Positions 58,610-64,000 of a stretch of DNA of 64,000 bases are shown piece by piece. The stretch lies in assembly GCF_007994225.1 (NCBI RefSeq), contig NZ_VLLL01000006.1:1054001-1118000 (forward strand). Reading direction: 5' to 3'. The number at the start of each line of letters is the position of its first letter. Positions within the stretch are counted from its first letter, which is position 1. This DNA comes from Stackebrandtia albiflava (GTDB taxonomy: Bacteria; Actinomycetota; Actinomycetes; Mycobacteriales; Micromonosporaceae). The notes below the pieces were generated by a model, which was given only the letters and a program-made list of their open reading frames with translations, was not told the DNA's origin and made no database searches. Both the position numbers and the translations under genes were made by a program.

Positions 58610-60361
58610 ATGACCATGCCCTCACCTCATGCGCCGCCCCCGACCCCCCGTCTCGCCCGCCGGACCACGGGCGTGCTGACGAGCCTGCTGCTGTCCGCCG
58701 GGCTCGTACTGACGCCGACGAGTGCGGTACACGCCGACCCGCTGGAACGGCCGAACCCGCCCGTCATCTCCTCCACCGACTACCCCGAGTGCACGACCGA
58801 GTCCTGTGAGGCAGCGGGCGGGACCGGCGTAGCCGGCACGTTCGTTCTCCAGGCGATGGACGACGACGTCGTCGCCTTCGACCACGGCTGGTCGGGGCCG
58901 CCGATCAACCGCGTCCCGGCGGTGAACGGGACCGCCACCCTCGAACTCACGCCACCTGGCTACGGTGGCTGGAGTCTGTACGCCCGCGCCGTCGATGCGG
59001 ACGGGAATGTCAGCAGTACCGTCTACTACTCATTCGTCGTGGACCGCCTGTCGCCGCCTGTCGCCGGCTGGGATCTGGAATCCGGACCACACTCCGTGCC
59101 GCTTGCGAACATCGTGCCGAACGGCCCGGCACTGGTCCCCGGTGGTGAGACCGGCTGGGCGGCGGACGCCCGGCTGATCGGCGTGGACACCGCGGACCTC
59201 GACGGTGCGGGGCACTTCACCGCCGGTACCGGAGTGGTGGACACGACACGCTCGTTCAGCGTCGCCGCATGGGTGAACCTGTCGGACAAGAGCACGGACG
59301 GCAACGTCATCGGGGTCGACGGCGAGAACATGAGCGCCCTGTACGTCGGCTACCTCGCCGCACTCGACCGGTGGGTGCTGGGTGTTCCCCACACTGACAC
59401 GCAACGGCACAGGTGGTCGTACGCCATCGCGCCGGAGGCGGTGACGGTCGGCCAATGGACCCACCTGACGGCATCGGTCGATCGGGAGACGGACACGGCC
59501 TCCCTCTACGTGAACGGCGAACTGTCCGCCCAGACGGCACTTCCCGAGGCGTGGGCCGCGACCGGCGAGTTCAGGGTCGGCAACGCGCTCTACCGTGGTG
59601 AACTCACCGCTCATTGGAACGGACGACTCGCCGCGGTGCGGGTCTACGACCGCGCTCTGATCGCGGAAGACATCGTGCGAGGCCGCGATGACAACAGGCC
59701 GCTCATGTGGCCCGCCTTGACGGGTCATTGGAACTTCGACAACGACTGTTGCGGCGAAGCCATCGACCTCAGTGGTTGGGACCGATGGCTCGCACTGCAC
59801 AACGGCACATCCTTCGACGTGGGCCACGACTGGTCGGGCTACGGAATGGTCTTCGACGGAGTCGACGACTACGCGGCCACCGCCGGGCAGGTGCTCCGCA
59901 CCGACAACTCGTTCACACTGTCGGCGTGGGCGCGCGTCGACGCGGACACCGACTTCGGTGTACTCGGCATCGAGGGGGCCGAACAATCGGCGATCTCAGT
60001 GGATTACGACGCCTAGACACGGCAATGGCGTGCCGTGATGTCGAGCGTCGACGGCGCCGAGCAGGTCGCGGCAGCGGCGACGGCACCGGTCGTCGGGGAG
60101 TGGTACCACCTGGCCGTCGTGTATGACGCACCGCAGAACACGCTTCGGCTCTACGTCGGCGGGAGTGCCGCCGCGACGGTCACGGGGCCACAGCAGCCGT
60201 GGCACGCGGACGGCCGACTCCTGGTGGGAGTGACCGGTGCCGACGCGCAGAACCGGACGTATGGACCCGGCGGCGTGGACGACGTCTTCGTGTACCACGG
60301 CGCGTTCGGACAGGAGCAGATCACCGACCTCGCGAGCGGAGTACTGCCGCATCCCCGGTGA
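58610..60361 (+). pseudogene. Secreted LamG-domain protein interrupted by an in-frame TAG
   Basis: The start MTMPSPHAPP leads into a signal peptide (ending about TSAVHADP). An Ig/fibronectin-like region follows, then two LamG jelly-roll domains; the first shows FSVAAWVNLSDKS and LYVNGELSAQT. The second begins FTLSAWARVDADTDF. After VDYDA comes TAG at 60014-60016. The same frame then continues TRQWRAVMSSVDGAEQV and WYHLAVVYDAPQNTLRLYVG to a stop at 60361, completing the second domain. The gene is either a recent nonsense mutant making a 468-residue product, or the TAG is read through. LamG regions of this kind occur in RHS-type surface proteins, which fits the RHS fragment nearby. Confidence 0.8.
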
Positions 60362-60370
60362 GTCTCACTG

Positions 60371-60413
60371 ACCGGTATGGCCGGGACCGCACCGTCGTCC
60401 CGGCCATACCGGT
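60371..60413 (+). terminator. Terminator after the LamG gene
   Basis: A perfect 17-bp stem (60371-60387 with 60397-60413) with a 9-nt loop, 10 bp after the final stop of the full-length frame rather than after the TAG. This supports the longer frame as the original gene. Confidence 0.8.
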
Positions 60414-60428
60414 GCCCCTTCGTCAGAG

Positions 60429-60542
60429 ATGAGGATCGTCGTGGACACGAGGAACCGAGTCGTCATCGACTTCGCCCGCCCGCCCGTCCTAGGCATCGCG
60501 GTGAAGGTCTTGGTCGCACTCGGCCTCTTCACGGTCGGTTGA
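60429..60542 (+). CDS. Possible small membrane peptide, 37 aa
   Basis: An ATG-to-TGA frame with a polar, basic first half and a hydrophobic end (VLGIAVKVLVALGLFTVG) that could span the membrane. It ends 14 bp before the next gene. There is no strong ribosome binding site, so it could also be untranslated leader. Confidence 0.35.
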   Translation: MRIVVDTRNRVVIDFARPPVLGIAVKVLVALGLFTVG

Positions 60543-60556
60543 GGGAGGAGGTGGTC

Positions 60557-60988
60557 ATGTCCTCGGTGAAGAGAAGCAGATCGGGTGCCATCGGCATGGC
60601 GATCGGTCTGGTGACGTTCCTGTTGCTGACTTCGGCGTGCGGACGGTACTTCCCGACTCGGCACGTGCCGCCGGAGAGCCTCGGTGCGGAATCGGTCTGG
60701 GGTGTGTGGAGCGGGCCGGCCGGAGAACGCATGGAGTTCGAGCGGGACGGCACCTTCACCACGAACGGTTTCGACGACGACACCGGTGACCTCGTGGACG
60801 GCACTGGAACCTGGGACGTCTTCTATTCGACCGCTCCCAGCGGAGACCACATCCGGCTCCACTATGGCGATGAGCAGGCTCGTGACGACTTCGAGAAGCT
60901 CAATGTGGGAACCGATGACGAGGGTCTGTATCTCAATCTCATTGACGACCCCGACGCCGATGGCCTAGTGATTCTGCGGCAGGCGTGA
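60557..60988 (+). CDS. Putative lipoprotein, 143 aa
   Basis: A lipoprotein signal (VTFLLLTSACG, Cys near residue 28) is followed by a small soluble domain with WGVWSGPAGERMEFERDGTF, like a lipocalin or META-type barrel, though I cannot assign a family. GGGAGGAGG precedes the ATG. The next gene starts in the overlap GTGA, so it heads a run of four coupled genes. Confidence 0.7.
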   Translation: MSSVKRSRSGAIGMAIGLVTFLLLTSACGRYFPTRHVPPESLGAESVWGVWSGPAGERMEFERDGTFTTNGFDDDTGDLVDGTGTWDVFYSTAPSGDHIRLHYGDEQARDDFEKLNVGTDDEGLYLNLIDDPDADGLVILRQA

Positions 60989-61395
60989 CGATGGCCCGGA
61001 ACACCGAACCGACGCGATCGAGAGGGCGGCGCTCCGTCGAGGACCCCAGCCTGGACGCATTGCGCCGCCATCGCGGGTATCGGTTGATGTTGATCGGGGC
61101 GCGCATGGCCTTCGTGTCCATCGGATCGGTGATGACGACGGTGGCGATCTTCGGTGAGCCGTCGGCGCAGTACTTGTGGGTGCTGCGCATGACCGTGATG
61201 CTCCCGGCCGCCGGCGGCGTATTGATGCTGTACGGGGGATACATCGCGCACGATCTTTTCATGCGCCAGATCGGGGCACTCAGCGATCTCTATGTCGGGA
61301 GTCAGGAAGGGTCTCGCTTCTACGGCTTCATCGCCCAGTTCTGGAAGGACTTCCTGACATACCGGTGGAAGAAGGAAGGGCGGTGGGGCGAATGA
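60985..61395 (+). CDS. Membrane protein, 136 aa
   Basis: Two membrane helices (about residues 38-58 and 66-90) between a basic N-terminus and a charged C-terminal part (FWKDFLTYRWKKEGRWGE). No family is recognised. The GTG start overlaps the lipoprotein stop, with an ATG two codons on as alternative. The stop overlaps the next ATG. Confidence 0.6.
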   Translation: MTMARNTEPTRSRGRRSVEDPSLDALRRHRGYRLMLIGARMAFVSIGSVMTTVAIFGEPSAQYLWVLRMTVMLPAAGGVLMLYGGYIAHDLFMRQIGALSDLYVGSQEGSRFYGFIAQFWKDFLTYRWKKEGRWGE

Positions 61396-61652
61396 AGAGT
61401 GAAGGAATCGCCGTGCGGCGTATCCGGGCGGCGTGGCGGGAAATCACCGATTCGTTCCTGTATCGATTCAGGGTGGCGCTGAGCATAGGATCATGCATCG
61501 CCTTGCTGGCGTTCGTGTCGCTTCCCTGGTGGGCATGTCTACTCGTATGGAACGGTGCCGCAGTCCTGCTCGTGCTGCTGCGTGTGATTCGCATCCTGTT
61601 CACGGCTCTGGTGCTGGGACAGGAGATGGAGATATCCGATGAAGCAACGTAG
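61392..61652 (+). CDS. Small membrane protein, 86 aa
   Basis: Two closely spaced membrane helices (about 27-45 and 47-70). It is coupled to its neighbours by ATGA upstream and a 14-bp overlap downstream. No family is recognised. Confidence 0.55.
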   Translation: MKSEGIAVRRIRAAWREITDSFLYRFRVALSIGSCIALLAFVSLPWWACLLVWNGAAVLLVLLRVIRILFTALVLGQEMEISDEAT

Positions 61653-62025
61653 CGCGTCGAATGAACGTTTCACGGAATCGTATGGATGGCCGCACATTCT
61701 CTGGGCGGTTCGCTCATTCGTGTTCTTCCCGGTGTTGTACTGGGCGGGATTCGAGTATGTGGTGCCCACCGAACTCGATGGCGGACCTGCCGTCTTCGTC
61801 GGCGTCAACCTTCTCAACGTGTTGTGCGGATCGATCTCCGCAGTCCTGGGCGTCCGGCAATCGGGGCGCGATATACGTGACGGCTTCCGCCGGCGGGTCG
61901 GTCAATCCAGTCGCGGGAAGGCGGTCTGGTGGCTCATCGGCCTTCTTCTGAAAGGCGCGATCTTCGACTGGAGGCCGCCGACCGAGCCGGGCGAACCACT
62001 GTGGAAGCGACGTGATCACCGATGA
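61639..62025 (+). CDS. Membrane protein, 128 aa
   Basis: Three hydrophobic segments, a central Arg-rich loop (RQSGRDIRDGFRRRVG) and a charged end. GGAGATATCCG precedes the ATG, which lies inside the previous gene. Probably the last of the coupled run. No family is recognised. Confidence 0.55.
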   Translation: MKQRSASNERFTESYGWPHILWAVRSFVFFPVLYWAGFEYVVPTELDGGPAVFVGVNLLNVLCGSISAVLGVRQSGRDIRDGFRRRVGQSSRGKAVWWLIGLLLKGAIFDWRPPTEPGEPLWKRRDHR

Positions 62026-62064
62026 TCCGATCGTTCTGTATCACGCGGAAAGGGATGCGGCGAC

Positions 62065-62637
62065 GTGGGAAGTAAACCGTTCTCGCCGGGAACCAAGCGC
62101 AAAGCGACCTTTCGCCGGTGGATGAACGTTGTTGCAGTCGTACCAGCCGGGCTGTTCGGAATGATGTTCGTCGCGGCTGGCATCGGCACTGCCAGCACAC
62201 ATGGAGTCGGCCCAGACGAAGTCGCCTTTTCACTGCTTGGGCTCATGGTCTTGCAGATTGCGTGGTTGGCGTTGTGGCGGCCCTCGTTCGTGGTGGCGCG
62301 TGAGGGGGTGGTGCTTCGGTGGTCGTTCGGCCGGGTGGAGATTCCGTATGCGCGGGTTCGGCGCTTGGTGTTGCCGCCTGAGTCCGCCGGACTGGAGATC
62401 GAATCGAACGACGGAGACCAGTCGCGGGTCTCGGGCTTCGGTTCTTCCATGATCTCGCGGTGGTTGGGTAGCCGGCAGGAGAAGCGCATCTTGGCGAGGT
62501 TCGAGGCGATGCGGGCAGAGGCCGATTCGTCGTCTAGTGCGCCGGTGGTCAAGCGTTTGAACTGGTTCGCGATCCTGCTCCCGATCGCCACATTGCTCAC
62601 GTTCGTCGTGTGCGTAGTGATAGTGGAGAACCGGTGA
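62065..62637 (+). CDS. Membrane-anchored protein of the repeated family, copy 1
   Basis: A 190-residue protein: two N-terminal membrane helices (about 22-45 and 52-70), a cytosolic domain resembling bacterial PH-like folds, and a C-terminal helix. The domain core has VVLRWSFGRVEIPYARVRRL, VLPPESAGLEIE and SRVSGFGSSMISRWLG. The core is almost identical in the other copies, while the helices differ. PH-like membrane proteins of this size are mostly uncharacterised. Immunity to a toxin is a guess from the RHS fragment 33 bp downstream. Confidence 0.65.
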   Translation: MGSKPFSPGTKRKATFRRWMNVVAVVPAGLFGMMFVAAGIGTASTHGVGPDEVAFSLLGLMVLQIAWLALWRPSFVVAREGVVLRWSFGRVEIPYARVRRLVLPPESAGLEIESNDGDQSRVSGFGSSMISRWLGSRQEKRILARFEAMRAEADSSSSAPVVKRLNWFAILLPIATLLTFVVCVVIVENR

Positions 62638-62669
62638 CGGGCCGGGGCGTGAAATGCCGGGCTGCGCCG

Positions 62670-62837
62670 GTGTACCGCTACCAGGACCCGTTCGGGAACC
62701 GGCGTGGCGGCACGGTGGCGTGCCCGGGTGAGCGTGGGTTCGTCGGTGGGACGAGTGATCCGACCGGTGTGACGCACCTGGGTGCGCGGGAGTACGACCC
62801 GAGCCTGGGCGTCTCTCGCGCAGTACAGGTCCATTAG
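62670..62837 (+). pseudogene. RHS-repeat protein fragment (end of the RHS core)
   Basis: The frame reads VYRYQDPFGNRRGG, then GERGFVGGTSDPTGVTHLG and AREYDPSLGV before drifting to a stop. This is the conserved last stretch of an RHS core, just before the variable toxin tip, and it breaks off within the DPxxGR motif. No RHS gene body is attached. Displaced RHS ends like this arise when toxin tips recombine. Confidence 0.75.
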
Positions 62838-62846
62838 GGAATGGTG

Positions 62847-63371
62847 ATGAAGCAGCGAACCTATAGACGTCCAGCTAATGTCGGAGCCACAGTCTTCTCT
62901 GTGGGGTTCGGCCTATTGTTGGCGATGCCCACAGTCAGCACCTTTGGACAGGGCTTCGGTGTTGACCAGCTTTTCGGCCTCACCCTGGTCTTGATGGTTT
63001 TTCAGGTTGGCTGGTTGGCCGCCTGGCGGCCCGCGCTCGTCTTGAAGTCGGATGGGGTTATTCTGCGTTGGTCATTTGGAACGGTGAGCATCCCGTACGG
63101 GAAGATAAGACGGCTTGTGCTTCCGCCGGAGTCTCCGGGTTTGGAGATAGAACTGGATGACGGTGCTCAATCTCGTGTCTCTGGGTTCGGCTCTTCGATG
63201 ATTTCGCGGTGGCTGGGTAACCGGCAGGAGAAGCGCATATCGGCGCGGTTCGATGAGATACGTGCTCGTGCCGACCCGTCGCGGGAGGGCGAGGTGGTGA
63301 AGCGGTTGAATTGGTTCGCCATCATATTCCCCATTGTGACGGTAACGGCGTTCTTCATATCTTTTGCTTAA
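62847..63371 (+). CDS. Membrane-anchored protein of the repeated family, copy 2
   Basis: A 174-residue paralogue of the 62065 protein, with the same two helices, domain and final helix. The core VSGFGSSMISRWLGNRQEKR is nearly the same; the ends differ. AGGGA lies 6 bp before the ATG at 62847, while the ATG at 62841 is too close to it. Base composition is clearly lower in GC than in core genes of the window. Confidence 0.65.
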   Translation: MKQRTYRRPANVGATVFSVGFGLLLAMPTVSTFGQGFGVDQLFGLTLVLMVFQVGWLAAWRPALVLKSDGVILRWSFGTVSIPYGKIRRLVLPPESPGLEIELDDGAQSRVSGFGSSMISRWLGNRQEKRISARFDEIRARADPSREGEVVKRLNWFAIIFPIVTVTAFFISFA

Positions 63372-63462
63372 AGTTTCAAATGGGACTGTGGCTGCGGTCT
63401 AGGTGACCGGCGCCCTCAGTCCTTGGCAGGATAGCGACAGTGCTGGGCCTAATAAGGAATTG

Positions 63463-64000
63463 GTGAGCGTGAACGTAACTTATCGTCGATGGATGAATCT
63501 AGTTGGCGTGCTCCCAGCTTTGGCTTTCGGGTTGTTTATCGTTCTGCTCGGGTTCGCAGCGAGCCACAAAGGTTTCGGTGTCAATGAGCTCTGGGCTGTA
63601 CTTTTGGGCATTCTGGTAATGCAATTGGGCTGGTTGGTGATGTGGCGCCCGGCTTTCGTGGTGGGTCGCGAACGAGTGGTGCTTCAGTGGGCATTCGGAA
63701 GGGTAGACATCCCATACGCACGGGTGCGTCGACTGGTGTTGCCTCCAGAGACCGCTGGCTTGGAAATAGAGTTGGACGATGGTAAGCAGTCGCGCGTATC
63801 GGGATTCGGTTCTTCGATGATCTCGCGTTGGCGGGGAAACCGGCAGGAGCATCGGATCCTAGTCAGGTTCGAGGCGATGCGGGCCAAGGCTGACCTGTCG
63901 GCCGAGGATCAAGTCGAGAAGCGATTGAACTGGTTTGCCATCATCTTTCCGGCAAGTACGTTTCTAGCGTTTGTAGCTTGCACGGTTATAGCTCAATACG
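63463..64000 (+). CDS. Membrane-anchored protein of the repeated family, copy 3, partial
   Basis: The frame starts at a GTG after AAGGAAT and stays open to the window edge, so the end is missing; about 179 residues are visible. It follows the family plan: WMNLVGVLPALAFGLF, WAFGRVDIPYARVRRLVLPP, SRVSGFGSSMISRWRG and a final helix after RLNWFAIIFP. GC is low here too. Three complete or near-complete copies within 2 kb, all in one direction, form a tandem array. Confidence 0.65.
   Translation, partial: MSVNVTYRRWMNLVGVLPALAFGLFIVLLGFAASHKGFGVNELWAVLLGILVMQLGWLVMWRPAFVVGRERVVLQWAFGRVDIPYARVRRLVLPPETAGLEIELDDGKQSRVSGFGSSMISRWRGNRQEHRILVRFEAMRAKADLSAEDQVEKRLNWFAIIFPASTFLAFVACTVIAQY

Overview
The window is high-GC DNA from an actinomycete (Actinomycetota). 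The main evidence is gene order: thrB, rho, rpmE, prfA, prmC, a Sua5/YrdC gene, a low-molecular-weight phosphatase and the atp operon, which is a characteristic actinobacterial run. Other signs are frequent GTG and TTG starts, a long basic insertion in Rho, a DUF1707 protein and an ESX-type (type VII) secretion locus. I cannot name the species from the sequence alone.

Left part, 1 to 33 kb, is mostly core genome. It starts with the end of ribosomal protein L25 (rplY) and pth. Next come a polyprenyl glycosylphosphotransferase and a sulfate-activation set (cysQ, cysD, cysN) closed by two strong hairpins. A TPM-domain membrane protein and a PspA protein follow, then an SPFH protein coupled to a small ribbon-helix-helix protein, and thrB. 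rho has its own promoter and a leader of about 290 nt. A large secreted phosphodiester-glycosidase/metallophosphoesterase fusion lies between rho and rpmE. prfA and prmC are separated by a convergent diguanylate cyclase gene. The ATP synthase operon runs atpI, an AtpZ-like gene, then atpB, E, F, H, A, G and D. It ends in a terminator with no atpC (epsilon subunit) after atpD. A VapBC-like toxin-antitoxin pair with a clear operator comes next.

Middle part, 33 to 46 kb, holds regulators and secreted proteins: a MarR regulator, a frameshifted Old Yellow Enzyme gene divergent from a MerR regulator, a secreted C39-like peptidase, a large LuxR-type ATPase regulator, a secreted subtilisin with a PKD domain, a DUF1707 protein, a small P-loop kinase, and a TetR gene divergent from an ABC exporter.

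The 46 to 53 kb block is a compact type VII secretion locus. Two WXG100 genes and eccC lie on the minus strand, with eccD divergent. No eccB, eccE or mycosin gene is in the window.

Right part, 53 to 64 kb, is an accessory region. It contains lipoproteins, duplicated small membrane-protein modules, a secreted LamG-domain protein with an in-frame TAG, a fragment of an RHS-repeat protein, and a tandem family of membrane-anchored proteins (three copies plus one decayed remnant). GC content falls towards the right end. The layout resembles the debris around RHS/polymorphic-toxin loci, with the repeated family as possible immunity proteins; that reading is inference.

Two kinds of dispersed element stand out. 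A 167 to 179 bp element with terminal inverted repeats occurs at 33130 and 57261. Its stems carry compensatory base changes between copies, and the second copy interrupts the membrane-protein remnant so that removing it restores the reading frame. A nested inverted repeat built on TTGGTCCCCGC sits at two convergent gene junctions (20873 and 45556).
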